A DNA stretch of 64,000 nt from Paenibacillus mesophilus (GTDB lineage: Bacteria; Bacillota; Bacilli; Paenibacillales; NBRC-103111): contig NZ_VCRA01000013.1 of assembly GCF_005938385.1 (NCBI RefSeq), forward strand, positions 172,059-236,058. Reading direction: 5' to 3'. Under the pieces are notes generated by a model. That model saw only the letters and a program-made list of their open reading frames with translations. It ran no database searches and had not been told where the DNA came from. Positions 33,219 through 42,438 of the stretch are shown piece after piece; the stretch's first letter is position 1, and every line of letters begins with the position of its first letter. Position numbers and translations under genes: made by a program.

Positions 33219-34031
33219 TTACGGAACATGGACGACATAGGATGAAGTGAACACCCGGCCTTCTCTTTGAAACTGTCCCCATATTTTGTAAATCCCGCTC
33301 TTCGGAAATGTCGTCTCGAAAATCGCGTCAGGCCCCGTTCCTTGCCCGTCCAGCGCATGGACGTGAACATAACGCTCCCCGTCCTCGGTCAAAATGACCA
33401 CATGCCCGATCGAGCCTAAATAGGGCTCGAGGTCGGCAACCGGCTGCCCGGTCGCACTGTCCGCAATCGAGAACTTCAGCGTCAGTTCTTTGTTGGCCTC
33501 CAGCTGATCGATCGAAAGCTTGACCCTGTTCCCCTCGAAAACGTTGTCCAGCTTCGCATCCGGGATGACCGGAGCCGGTGCCGCGCTTGCTCCTTCGACC
33601 CGCACCCAAGCCATTTTCGTCATGGAGCTGCCGCGGGTCGGCTTAAAATCGGCAATCAGCCTGTATTCGCCCCCCGCGGGGAAGCGATTCGCGATCTCGA
33701 ACATGCCGTTCCCTTTATATTCAGGATGAATGTGATTGAAGTAAGATAAATCTTTGCTGATGACGATCAGATGAAGCAGCTTCTCGTGACTCACATCGAA
33801 CTCGTCGATCCGGGCGCCGTCCTTCTTCTTGATTTCGAGTCGAATCCGCTTCTCCACGCCCGATCCGGACACTTGACTGCCGTCAAGCGTCCATTCCGCA
33901 GTTACTTCGTCCGTCAGTATCGTATGACTGACGGCGGATACTTCTTCGTTATCCCATGCCGGCTTGGACCCGCAGGCCGACAGGAGCACGGACATCAACA
34001 GGATGGACACGATCATCATTCGTTTACTCAT
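33219..34031 (-). CDS. FixH/YtkA-like lipoprotein
   Basis: 270 residues. A lipoprotein signal ends in LLSAC. Two beta-sandwich repeats of the FixH/YtkA type follow, each with a His-rich stretch: SYFNHIHPEYKG with FPAGGEYRL (about 97-125) and GHVVILTEDGERYVHVHALDG with FPKSGIYKIWGQF (about 210-260). Such proteins sit on the outer face of the membrane, and the His/Met pattern suggests copper binding, which is inferred. It overlaps the stop of the FtsX-like permease gene by 8 bases, so the two are coupled. Confidence 0.75.
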   Translation of the reverse strand: MSKRMMIVSILLMSVLLSACGSKPAWDNEEVSAVSHTILTDEVTAEWTLDGSQVSGSGVEKRIRLEIKKKDGARIDEFDVSHEKLLHLIVISKDLSYFNHIHPEYKGNGMFEIANRFPAGGEYRLIADFKPTRGSSMTKMAWVRVEGASAAPAPVIPDAKLDNVFEGNRVKLSIDQLEANKELTLKFSIADSATGQPVADLEPYLGSIGHVVILTEDGERYVHVHALDGQGTGPDAIFETTFPKSGIYKIWGQFQREGRVFTSSYVVHVP

Positions 34032-36507
34032 ATCGAAGCGCCTCGCTTAACCGGGTTTTGGCCGCTCTGGATGCCGGGGTAAGACTGGAAATCAAGCTGA
34101 TCAGGATGCCGAACAAGCCTACGAGCACTATGATGATCCAGGAAACGGTAAATGTATAGCTCAAGGAGTTGATCTCCAGGAAAGTGGAGGTAAGATAGAT
34201 CAATACTACGCCGAAGACGCAGCCGATCACGGTGGCCGTAATCCCGATGCCCAGCCCTTCGAATAGGATCATTCGGATCACTTGGCTGCGCGTAACGCCA
34301 ACCGCGCGCATCATCCCCAGTTCACGAATCCGCTCCATAATATTCATGAGCAGCGTATTCGTAATTCCGATGCTGGAGATTACGATAGATAGGAGAATAA
34401 GAGCGTTGACCACGGAGAATGCACCTGTATACGCACCGCTAATGACCGAAACCGCATCTTCCGGCCCGAACATCGTTTCGATCCTTTCCCCGAATTGATT
34501 AAAGATGTTTTCCCTCAATTGCAGCGGGGTCGTATTCGGATCTTTGATGACGAGCGCATTCCGTTCATACTTAAGCCCGAAGCTGTCACTAAAATGACCT
34601 TTGCCCATAAAAGCGCCGTAACCGCCATGCTTCATCGTTTCGACAACCGCGACCACGGTGAACGCCTCGACGCCATGAAGCGTCGTAAGCTCAATCTTTT
34701 CCCCTATCTTGCCGCCCCACACTCCATAGGCACTCTTATCCAGAATGATTTCATTCTTGTGCAGCTGCTTGATCATATCGCTATGCTTGCTCCCTGACGC
34801 GACGAACAGCGGGAACCGATCCGCCCACTCTTCCCCTACCCCGTAAACGGGCAGCTTCCGTTTCTGATCGTGCATCATCCAGATGGCCGAATATTGGGGG
34901 TACGTTTGTGCCTCGGCCACGCCTTGAATGTTTCTCAGCTGCTCCAAATCCGTTTTCTCAATATGATGTAGATGGATATCCAGGTTTCCGCCGTAGGAGG
35001 AATAAATGACTCTTTCGAAAGTCTGGATGAGCGCGGAGTTCAGCGAGCTCACCATGACGACCATCGTAATGCCCAGACAAAGGACGACGGAAGTCATCGC
35101 CGTGCGGCCCCGATTCCGGTTTAAATTGCTCGCGGCCATCTGACCGCTGAAGCCGAACAGCAGCCGGTAGACCGGACTTAACAGAAAGACGAACATGCTA
35201 AACAAATACGGGAACACCAGAACGACACCGATCATCAAAGGGACGATTACGATCAAATGGTGGATGAAAAATCCCGACGCAATGAGCAATGCTCCGATGA
35301 CACCCTGCCACTTGTTCCGGGACGCCCCCCCGGTCCGGTTTTCCTTCAACGCCTCGATCACCCCGACCTTGCCCGCCTGGCGGATCGGATACAGCGCAGC
35401 CGCTACGGGAACGAGCGTGCCGGCAAGGACGGAGACGGCAATGGCTTTGGCTAGCATGATGCTTCCGTCGTCCACGACGCCGAACACTCGGAAGATGAGG
35501 CTCTTTAATCCGATGGCGAGCCCGTATCCGAACAATAGACCGACGGCGGTACCGATGATGGAAAGCAGCAATACCTCGAACAAGACAAACGCCTGCAGCT
35601 GCTCGGGCGTGTACCCGATCGTCTTGAGTGCGGCGAATTCGTTCCTTCTCTCTTTAATGCTGACGTACATGGAGTTGAAAATGATAAACGCGCTCAGCGC
35701 TATCCCCAGCGCCCCGGCAAAATACAGCGCGAGAAAGAACGTATCCGCTTCTTTGAGGGAATCGAAATCAAGGATGACGGGCTGCATATAAATATTGCCG
35801 TAACGTTTGACGAGCTCATCCACCTGCCGCGCTGCAGCGCTCCGATCCGATTCGTGCGCGGACTTGATCTGCACGTTCTCGATTTTCCCTTGCAGCCCGA
35901 ACCAATCCTGGACAACGCTCAGAGGTACGGCCACCGACCACGGATGATACTTGGCCATCCCCCAGCTGTTGGGAGCCATCAGTTCGCCTGTATACTTGAT
36001 GATGGCGGATATCGGAATCTCTCTTCTCCCATTGTCCGTGTCGAAGGAAAGCGTGTCGCCGACGTCGGATTTCCATACTTTCGCCGTCCGGTCCGTAATG
36101 ATGGCGCCGCCCGCCGTCAGGCTCCCTTTGATCACTTTGAAATCCGTAACCGGCGTATCCAGTTTGCTGTACCCGGTCAGATCGACTCTTTTCTGAATCG
36201 AGGAAATTTCCTCCTGTTCGAGATGCAGCTTCGTATTTTGCTTTAAAACCGCGATAGAAGCCGTTTGCTTCATGTTCTCGACTTCTTTATGCACCTCTTC
36301 CGAGAAATACGCTTCCGTACCGTTAATGTTAAAATCCGCTTTGCCGAATACCGCCTTCAAATACAGCGGAAATGCTTTCTTGGCTGAATCTACGGAAGCA
36401 ATTACCGCAAACGTGGAAGCAACTCCGATGACAATGGACAATAGAGTAAGCAGTGTCCGCAGCTTGCGCCGCATTAAATTACGCCATGCCGTCTGCCACA
36501 GATTCAA
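34024..36507 (-). CDS. FtsX/MacB-type ABC transporter permease
   Basis: 827 residues. A membrane helix follows the start (LLTLLSIVIGVASTFAVIASV), then a large extracellular domain, three helices (about 255-400), a fourth to fifth helix region near 430-500, a second extracellular domain and three C-terminal helices ending ASRAAKTRLSEALRYE. This is the double-FtsX layout of permeases that do mechanotransmission or lipoprotein/peptide handling instead of classic pore transport. It overlaps the downstream lipoprotein gene and, by 4 bases, the upstream ATPase gene. Confidence 0.88.
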   Translation of the reverse strand: MNLWQTAWRNLMRRKLRTLLTLLSIVIGVASTFAVIASVDSAKKAFPLYLKAVFGKADFNINGTEAYFSEEVHKEVENMKQTASIAVLKQNTKLHLEQEEISSIQKRVDLTGYSKLDTPVTDFKVIKGSLTAGGAIITDRTAKVWKSDVGDTLSFDTDNGRREIPISAIIKYTGELMAPNSWGMAKYHPWSVAVPLSVVQDWFGLQGKIENVQIKSAHESDRSAAARQVDELVKRYGNIYMQPVILDFDSLKEADTFFLALYFAGALGIALSAFIIFNSMYVSIKERRNEFAALKTIGYTPEQLQAFVLFEVLLLSIIGTAVGLLFGYGLAIGLKSLIFRVFGVVDDGSIMLAKAIAVSVLAGTLVPVAAALYPIRQAGKVGVIEALKENRTGGASRNKWQGVIGALLIASGFFIHHLIVIVPLMIGVVLVFPYLFSMFVFLLSPVYRLLFGFSGQMAASNLNRNRGRTAMTSVVLCLGITMVVMVSSLNSALIQTFERVIYSSYGGNLDIHLHHIEKTDLEQLRNIQGVAEAQTYPQYSAIWMMHDQKRKLPVYGVGEEWADRFPLFVASGSKHSDMIKQLHKNEIILDKSAYGVWGGKIGEKIELTTLHGVEAFTVVAVVETMKHGGYGAFMGKGHFSDSFGLKYERNALVIKDPNTTPLQLRENIFNQFGERIETMFGPEDAVSVISGAYTGAFSVVNALILLSIVISSIGITNTLLMNIMERIRELGMMRAVGVTRSQVIRMILFEGLGIGITATVIGCVFGVVLIYLTSTFLEINSLSYTFTVSWIIIVLVGLFGILISLISSLTPASRAAKTRLSEALRYE

Positions 36508-37196
36508 TTCCAGTCCCCTCCGTCCGGTCCATCCTGCACGACTTCCCCGTCCCGGATCATGATGATCCGATCCGCCGTTTTCGCCGCATGCCGATCATGC
36601 GTCACCATCACGATGGTGATTTGTTCTTCCTTGTTCAGCCGCGACAGAAGCTGCAGAACGCCTTCTCCGTTTTGCCGATCCAGATTGCCCGTCGGTTCGT
36701 CCGCCAGTATAAGGCGCGGCTTCATCGCGAGCGCCCTCGCGATCGCCACGCGCTGCTGCTGCCCTCCGCTTAGCTGCGACGGGAAGTGGGATTGCTTCCC
36801 TTCCAGATTGACGTCCTTCAGCAGCTGCTGGACTCTCGCTTGGATGTCCGCCTTGGGGGCTTTATTGGCCGCCATGGAAAGGCCGATGTTCTCGGCCACG
36901 GTCATCATCGGCAGCAGCTGATAATTTTGGAACACGAAGCCTACTTTCGTCCGGCGGAACAGCGTTCTCTGCTTCTCGTTCAGCTCGTTCAGCCGAACCC
37001 CGTCGACGGTAATTTGTCCGGACGTCGGAAGATCGAGGCCCCCGATCAATTGCAGCAGCGTACTTTTGCCCGAGCCGCTCGGCCCCATTATGGCGATGAA
37101 CTCCCCTTTCTTGATGCGAATATCGTTTGGCTTCAAGGCGGGGAAATTACCCGCGTCCAAAGCGAACACTTTGGATACTTGGTCAAGGCTGATCAT
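36504..37196 (-). CDS. ABC transporter ATP-binding protein (MacB/LolD type)
   Basis: 230 residues. Walker A GPSGSGKST (near residue 38), Q-loop in FVFQNYQLLPMMTV, signature LSGGQQQR (near 138) and Walker B LILADEPTGNLD (near 161) are all intact. The GNLD after Walker B is typical of the MacB/LolD class that pairs with FtsX-like permeases, as here. The start at 37196 follows GGGAGG; a longer frame from 37229 lacks one. It is the first gene of the series running down to 31166. Confidence 0.9.
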   Translation of the reverse strand: MISLDQVSKVFALDAGNFPALKPNDIRIKKGEFIAIMGPSGSGKSTLLQLIGGLDLPTSGQITVDGVRLNELNEKQRTLFRRTKVGFVFQNYQLLPMMTVAENIGLSMAANKAPKADIQARVQQLLKDVNLEGKQSHFPSQLSGGQQQRVAIARALAMKPRLILADEPTGNLDRQNGEGVLQLLSRLNKEEQITIVMVTHDRHAAKTADRIIMIRDGEVVQDGPDGGDWN

Positions 37197-37296
37197 TTGT
37201 TTCGTCCTCCCTATTGATTGCGAATGCATCTGATTGGCATGAAACCATCATAATGCAGATCCGGACACGTCAACGCGCAAACGAATTACGTGCACA

Positions 37297-37310
37297 CGCA
37301 AATATTTGCG
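37297..37310. promoter_or_regulatory. Perfect 14-bp palindrome, candidate operator
   Basis: cgcaaatatttgcg lies between the divergent ABC operon (start 37196) and the beta-lactamase-family gene (start 37471). A related half-site cgcaaacgaatta lies at about 37276-37288, next to a minus-strand TTGACG hexamer. A regulator site is inferred. Confidence 0.45.
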
Positions 37311-37470
37311 GACTCCGCGCAATTTGCTTCGCTTTTTTTTGGGTATAGGCCGGAGAAATGACTATAACGGAACAATCCTTTATTTGCCAAAACAAGTAAT
37401 GATACAATGGCCTTGGTAGAAGTAGGAATTTCGCCAAACGCATTCAATTTTCAGAGAGGTGATCTTGCGA

Positions 37471-38625
37471 ATGAACGATTCGAAGCTGCACGAAGGTACG
37501 CCGGAGCAAGTCGGGATGCGGTCGGTGCGAGTGGACTATTTGGAGAACAGAGTGAAGCAGTGGGTTGAGGAGGGAGCGACGCCGGCTGCCGCTATGCTGG
37601 TAGCGAGGAAAGGGGTGATCGTTTCCCACAACGCCTACGGTCCGTTGACTCCGGATGAAGGGGCGCCGCGTTTGGAGAAAGATTCGTTATTTCCTCTCGC
37701 TTCGTTAACGAAACCGCTCACGGCCACTTGCATCATGATACTCGTTGAGGACGGGAAATTGGATTTATTCGATCCGGTGAATCGGTTTATACCCGAATTT
37801 ATCGGGGAGGAGAAGGCGGCCGTCAACCTCCATCATCTGCTCACGCATACATCGGGCTTGCGCCCGGACGATGTGCGCGAGTTTGTGATCAAGCAGGAGC
37901 AGGAAGGGGTTGTTGTTCCCGAACCGGAGCCGACGTCGCATCCGAATGGGCATAAATATTTATATCTCGGCTATGGAACTCCGCTGTGGAAACCGCCCGG
38001 GACGGAGATGCGTTACTTGGATTATGGCTACCAGCTGCTAGGCGAAATTGTCAGACGTGTAAGCGGACAATCGCTGCAGCATTTTGCCGCAGAACGCATT
38101 TTTGCACCGCTTGGGATGAAGGATACGTTTTACACAGTCCCGGATGCGTGGTTTGGAAGAGCGGTCAGAAGAGAGGAGAGCTTGGTAGGGGGCAAATGGT
38201 TCGGCACACCCGCAGCACTGCGGGATCCGTCGGCTTCCGGGGGTGCCTATTCGACCGTGATGGATATGGCCATTTTCGGGCAAATGTTTTTGAACGGCGG
38301 TCGCTACGGCAATACGCGAATACTAAGTCCGATCACCGTACGCGAAATGGTGAAAAACCAAATTCCCGGCGTTCCCGCCACTTCCAACGGAATTGTTTTC
38401 AGAGAAGGCTCATGGGGCTACGGCTGGAACGTGCGCAGCATGAAGCAGGATGACAGCGGCTGCTTGCGATCGGCACGTGCGTATGATCATGGCGGAGCAG
38501 GCGGAGTCAGACTGCTGATCGAGCCTGAATATGATCTGCTGTGGGCGTATTTTCCGATTGTGACGGATAAGCTCTATACACGCAATTTATTCCATAACAT
38601 GGTTATGAGCTGCATCGACGAGTGA
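37471..38625 (+). CDS. Serine hydrolase of the beta-lactamase/class C family
   Basis: 384 residues without a signal peptide. The active-site motif SxxK is at Ser78-Lys81 (LASLTKPLTAT). A Tyr-containing YLDYGYQLLGEIVRR segment stands for YxN, and DHGGAGGVRLL towards the end is the HxG-type KTG equivalent. These marks fit the esterase/peptidase branch of the family, so antibiotic hydrolysis is not implied. The ATG at 37471 follows AGAGGTGAT; a GTG four codons upstream overlaps that site. It is a single plus-strand gene. Confidence 0.85.
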   Translation: MNDSKLHEGTPEQVGMRSVRVDYLENRVKQWVEEGATPAAAMLVARKGVIVSHNAYGPLTPDEGAPRLEKDSLFPLASLTKPLTATCIMILVEDGKLDLFDPVNRFIPEFIGEEKAAVNLHHLLTHTSGLRPDDVREFVIKQEQEGVVVPEPEPTSHPNGHKYLYLGYGTPLWKPPGTEMRYLDYGYQLLGEIVRRVSGQSLQHFAAERIFAPLGMKDTFYTVPDAWFGRAVRREESLVGGKWFGTPAALRDPSASGGAYSTVMDMAIFGQMFLNGGRYGNTRILSPITVREMVKNQIPGVPATSNGIVFREGSWGYGWNVRSMKQDDSGCLRSARAYDHGGAGGVRLLIEPEYDLLWAYFPIVTDKLYTRNLFHNMVMSCIDE

Positions 38626-38628
38626 ACT

Positions 38629-38780
38629 CGTTCAGCCAAGGCTGAACATCGGGGAATCAGATGGAGACACACGAAATCCCGCCAAAGTGAAGAGAAGCTT
38701 CAAAGCTAATTCCGAGTACTTTGGCGGGGGCCCGACTCCACCTGATTCAAAGCCCGCCTATAGAGGCGGGGGTCTTAACC
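38629..38780. mobile_element. Structured multi-hairpin element, possible non-autonomous IS200/IS605-type relic
   Basis: Right after the hydrolase stop are four stems. First, gttcagcc/ggctgaac (about 38630-38647). Second, an outer stem gaatcagatggag/ctccacctgattc (about 38654-38748) that holds the third, cccgccaaagt/actttggcggg. Last, cccgcc/ggcggg (about 38753-38770). The run of end hairpins without a transposase is like palindrome-associated derivatives of IS200/IS605 elements. It may also act as a strong terminator. No transposase is present, so the mobile origin is a hypothesis. Confidence 0.4.
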
Positions 38781-38822
38781 CGATAAAGTAATCAAAGGCC
38801 GGTATCCACCGGCCCCATCCTA

Positions 38823-39470
38823 CTAATACAAATCTTCCGTCGGCAAAATCCCGATGCTTTTGGCTTTTTTGATCACTTCCACCCGCGACCCGACATGCAG
38901 CTTCTGGAAAATTTCCGTCAAACTGTACTCCAGGGAGCGCTGGCTGATCATCAACGTTTTGGAAATTTCCTTGTTGCTTTTCCCTTTGGCCAATTCCCGA
39001 AGCAGCTTTTCTTCATCGGGAGTAATCGTTGTTTTCTCGCTGTCCGTATCTCCGAGCACGACGATCTCCTGACGCCTCAGCTGCTTGAGCAGCTGCATCG
39101 GGATGATCGCCTCTTTGCGCGCGGCGCAGCGTATCGCTTGGATCAGCTGCTCGCGCGTGGACGTCTTGGCGATGAAGCCGGAGACGCCCGATTCCATAAG
39201 CAGATTGAAATGAGGGGCGATATCGAAGCCCGAATAGATGAGAATGACGGCATCGGGGACGTAGTCGAGCAGTTTGCGCGTCAGATCGGCACCGTTCATA
39301 TTCGGCATGTATAAATCGAGCAGCATGACGTCAAATTTTTTCAGCCGCACCAAATCGGGCACGCGATACACATCCGTCTCGATCGTAACGTTCATGTCCG
39401 GCTCCGATTCGATCAGCATTTGGGTTCCTTCCACGACCGACCGATGATCGTCAACCAATAAGATTTCCAT
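38823..39470 (-). CDS. ComA-like LuxR-family response regulator
   Basis: 215 residues. The receiver domain has phospho-acceptor Asp52 in MLLDLYMPNMNG and acidic pair DDH at 7-9. The C-terminal LuxR helix-turn-helix (about 150-215) reads KGKSNKEISKTLMISQRS, then LEYSLTEIFQKLHVGSR, very like B. subtilis ComA. The start at 39470 is chosen over 39479 (GTG) because AAAGGTGA lies 6 bases before it. The gene overlaps the end of the sensor kinase gene by 20 bases, so the pair is coupled. No ComX/ComQ gene is visible, and the kinase has no membrane helices, so the signal differs from the B. subtilis system. Confidence 0.88.
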   Translation of the reverse strand: MEILLVDDHRSVVEGTQMLIESEPDMNVTIETDVYRVPDLVRLKKFDVMLLDLYMPNMNGADLTRKLLDYVPDAVILIYSGFDIAPHFNLLMESGVSGFIAKTSTREQLIQAIRCAARKEAIIPMQLLKQLRRQEIVVLGDTDSEKTTITPDEEKLLRELAKGKSNKEISKTLMISQRSLEYSLTEIFQKLHVGSRVEVIKKAKSIGILPTEDLY

Positions 39471-41655
39471 AGCGTTCACCTTTAAGCTGAGTATTTAGCG
39501 GAATCGAAATCGTCACGTGAAACCCGGCTTGCGGAGCGGATTTCAATCCCACTTCCCCTTCCAGACTGAGCACTCTTTTCTCGATGCCCGCAATGCCCAT
39601 ATGCTGAAACGAGCCTTCGAATGCGGACAAATCCATCCCGACCCCGTCGTCCGAATAGGAGAAATGTAGCCGGTCCTTTCCGCCTGTCAGCGCCATCGTC
39701 ACTTTGTTCGCCTCGGAGTGCTTGGTCGCGTTGTTCAGCAGCTCTTGCACGATCCGGTATACGCCGAGAATTTGCTCTTCATTTAATGCACAATCCATTT
39801 GTTCCGCCGAAAATTCGATCTCATAATTGGAAAACATGCGCGTATACGAAAACAGGCTTCTCAACGATTCGGCAAGCCCCATCTTGAGCAGAAAAGGAGG
39901 TCGCAGCTCGTTGCACGTAATCCGGATCTGATGAATGGCGTCCAGCAAGCCCTCCTCGATGCGGATCAGCTCCTGCTTCGTTTCCTTGGCGAACGACGCG
40001 GACGATCGCAGCGATTCGAGCTTGCGGTACCATATAATCAAATCCTGCAGCACCGAATCGTGCAAATCGCCGGATAACGAGGTCCGTTCCTTCTCCGACA
40101 GCCGGAATAACAGCTTCAGCATCCATTTGGGCGTTTCCTTCTTGGTTACCATGTCCTCGAGCCGCTTCATCAAGTCTTCGATCAGATGCAGATTGTCATA
40201 CAGAATCGTAACGTAATGGACGGCCGTCTCCAGCCATTCCTCCTCGATCGCAAGCATCTCGTGTTCCATCTCGATCCGTAAATAGACGGGCTGCTGCTTC
40301 TCGCCGATTTTGATCCATACGTCCGGCATGCCCGCGAGAGCGTGCTCCCGTCCTCTCGGCACTTCCTCGATCGATATCCGGCGCACTTGCAGCACGGCCT
40401 TGACCTCATCGATGAGCCGGTTTTCCAGCTCCGCTACTTTCATGACGTTGGCGAGATCGCTGGAAAACCGATTCAAGCTTTGCTGGAGCGATTTATACCT
40501 CTCCTCGCTGCGGATCAATTCCCTCTCTTCTCTTTTCCGTTCCGTAATATCTTTTACGATGCCATGGATGCCGTTCAGCTCGCCGGATAAGAAGATCGGA
40601 ACAAACGTAATGCTTACGATCTTCTCGTCCTGCCCGGAACGGGTGAGCCGGCATTCTATATCCTTCGACTCTCTTTGCTGCATCACCTGGAAAAGCGCTT
40701 CATAGACGGACGGATGATCCTCGTCGGCAATTAAACCGATAAAGCAGCGATCGCTAAGCTGATCCATTCGGATGCCGGTTATCTTCTCGAAAGACCGGTT
40801 CGCATTGACAAAATAAAAGCCGTTCAACTCGATCGAAAAAACACCGTCCAAATTGTTCTCGAACAAAGACTTGTACCTTTGCTCGCTTTCCTCCAGCGCC
40901 AATTCGGAGCGCTTCTTATCGGTAACATCCATCATGATGCCGTCGATCCGTTCGATGGCGCCCGTATGATCCAAATACGGATGCATCGTGATTTTGATCC
41001 AACGGGTTTCTCCCGGATGAATCAATCGGAGCGTTTGGACAACGGGCAGCCCCTGATCGAGCTGCTGCTTCACTTCGTTCATAAGAAGGGAATCGTCGTC
41101 CGGGTGCATATGGGTATGCATAAGGATAGGTTTGGCGATCACTTCCTGCTTGGGCAGTCCGAATATTTTCTCGATGCTGTCGGAACAGAACGTCATCCGG
41201 GAAAAATCTTTATCCGTCGAAACTACCGCGGCGTTTACATTATCCAAAATATTTTCCAGCAGCTGCTCCGTCTGTTTCCGCTCGGTCACGTCTCTCGCGA
41301 CAGCCACGACATATTGTACATTGCCGTCTTTGTCCAGAACGGGCTTCACTCTGGCTTCGACGTAAACCGTATGACCCTGCACATGGACAAGCCGATACTC
41401 CAAATCGACCGGCTGCTTGGATTTGACGGCCTCCGCATGAGATAACCGGACGCGGCTAACATCGTCCGGGTGAAGCATATCGAAAGCATCCATTCCTTCA
41501 TACTCTTCGACGCTGTAACCCGTTAATGCCCGAATGGAGGGGGATACGTAGCGGACCACGGCTTCGTTATCGACCAGAACAATCGTATCCGACGTATTCT
41601 CCGCGACGATCCGGTGCTTCTCGAAAGGCTGTACGACAGTTTGACTATGCTCCAT
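39451..41655 (-). CDS. Soluble multi-PAS sensor histidine kinase (NarX/ComP class)
   Basis: 734 residues and no membrane helix. Three PAS/PAC units cover about 15-130 (SDTIVLVDNEAVVRYVSP), 135-255 and 265-385 (NNLDGVFSIELNGFYFVN), each ending in a DxTERK/DVTDKK-type linker. A helical linker leads to the HisKA_3 dimerisation domain with the phosphorylated His near 532 in SGDLHDSVLQDL, and a HATPase with NNATKHSEA and DDGVGMD. The partner is the adjacent response regulator. PAS domains may sense a cytoplasmic ligand or redox state; the signal is not known. Confidence 0.9.
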   Translation of the reverse strand: MEHSQTVVQPFEKHRIVAENTSDTIVLVDNEAVVRYVSPSIRALTGYSVEEYEGMDAFDMLHPDDVSRVRLSHAEAVKSKQPVDLEYRLVHVQGHTVYVEARVKPVLDKDGNVQYVVAVARDVTERKQTEQLLENILDNVNAAVVSTDKDFSRMTFCSDSIEKIFGLPKQEVIAKPILMHTHMHPDDDSLLMNEVKQQLDQGLPVVQTLRLIHPGETRWIKITMHPYLDHTGAIERIDGIMMDVTDKKRSELALEESEQRYKSLFENNLDGVFSIELNGFYFVNANRSFEKITGIRMDQLSDRCFIGLIADEDHPSVYEALFQVMQQRESKDIECRLTRSGQDEKIVSITFVPIFLSGELNGIHGIVKDITERKREERELIRSEERYKSLQQSLNRFSSDLANVMKVAELENRLIDEVKAVLQVRRISIEEVPRGREHALAGMPDVWIKIGEKQQPVYLRIEMEHEMLAIEEEWLETAVHYVTILYDNLHLIEDLMKRLEDMVTKKETPKWMLKLLFRLSEKERTSLSGDLHDSVLQDLIIWYRKLESLRSSASFAKETKQELIRIEEGLLDAIHQIRITCNELRPPFLLKMGLAESLRSLFSYTRMFSNYEIEFSAEQMDCALNEEQILGVYRIVQELLNNATKHSEANKVTMALTGGKDRLHFSYSDDGVGMDLSAFEGSFQHMGIAGIEKRVLSLEGEVGLKSAPQAGFHVTISIPLNTQLKGERYGNLIG

Positions 41656-41687
41656 GATCGTATGCGCGCTCCTTCTATGAAGATTGA

Positions 41688-41716
41688 TTGACCCGAGTTA
41701 CGCTAAAGACTATTAT
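41688..41716 (+). promoter_or_regulatory. SigA-type promoter for the small membrane protein gene
   Basis: TTGACC (41688-41693), a 17-base spacer and TATTAT (41711-41716), 130 bp upstream of the start at 41850. A minus-strand TATAAT overlaps it and could serve the kinase gene. Confidence 0.6.
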
Positions 41717-41849
41717 AAAGGATCCCGCCCGGATCAGCGCGCAAAAAAATAGGGGAGGTCCGCAATTTCCGATCATCCGCAGCCAGCCGTATGGAGCGCA
41801 TAAATATTTCCATGATAGAGATAATAATTCCATTCGAAGGAGTGAAACA

Positions 41850-42314
41850 ATGGGAATTTGGTTTGGTTACATTTCGCTGGCCTTCACGATTCTAATCATT
41901 TGGTTTATGCCGAAGCGTATAACGAGAAAAGAAATATATATAACGTGGGGATGGTTAGCGGCTATAACGGTTTACTCGGACCTTGTTTTCGGACTCATTT
42001 TGGACCTCTACGATTTCGTGGAGCCCCAAATGAATTTCTTGGACCTGTTCCTTCAAGCAACGCTGCCTCCTTCGTTCGGCATTATATTCATAAACTTCAT
42101 GCCAATAGAAAAGCGGCCATTTCTTGCGTATTTGGCCGCAGTGGTCTTCATTTCGCTATTTTTCGAGTGGCTTTCCCAACTAACAGGCTACTTGGTATAT
42201 AAGGGCTGGAAACTTTGGTATTCCGCTCCGTTTTACTTGTTAGGAACGATTTATTTGAGGTGGCACTTGTCTTACTTGAGAAAACATGCCGAACCGCGCG
42301 ATGGAGCTGTATAG
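41850..42314 (+). CDS. Small multi-span membrane protein
   Basis: 154 residues. About five hydrophobic helices are visible, with Trp/Tyr at the ends: MGIWFGYISLAFTILIIWF, WLAAITVYSDLVFGLI, LFLQATLPPSFGIIFINF, LAYLAAVVFISLFFEWL and WYSAPFYLLGTIYLRW. The pattern resembles the CBO0543-type family of Bacilli and Clostridia, whose function is not known; this match is by eye only. The start at 41850 follows AAGGAGTG, and the long upstream extension in frame has no ribosome site. Confidence 0.7.
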   Translation: MGIWFGYISLAFTILIIWFMPKRITRKEIYITWGWLAAITVYSDLVFGLILDLYDFVEPQMNFLDLFLQATLPPSFGIIFINFMPIEKRPFLAYLAAVVFISLFFEWLSQLTGYLVYKGWKLWYSAPFYLLGTIYLRWHLSYLRKHAEPRDGAV

Positions 42315-42438
42315 AAGCGGCCGCCATAACCATAGCCGGAGCGCGGTTCGGACTCCCGGGAGACGTAATTCCGCTATCCTTTCGGATCGGATCGAGTTGA
42401 AGCCAAATATTTTTGACAAGTCCATTCTGATTCCCCCT

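Noticed and set aside
37471..38625. Antibiotic-resistance beta-lactamase
   Set aside because: The protein lacks a signal peptide, and its motifs fit the wider esterase/peptidase branch of the class C family; resistance is not supported.
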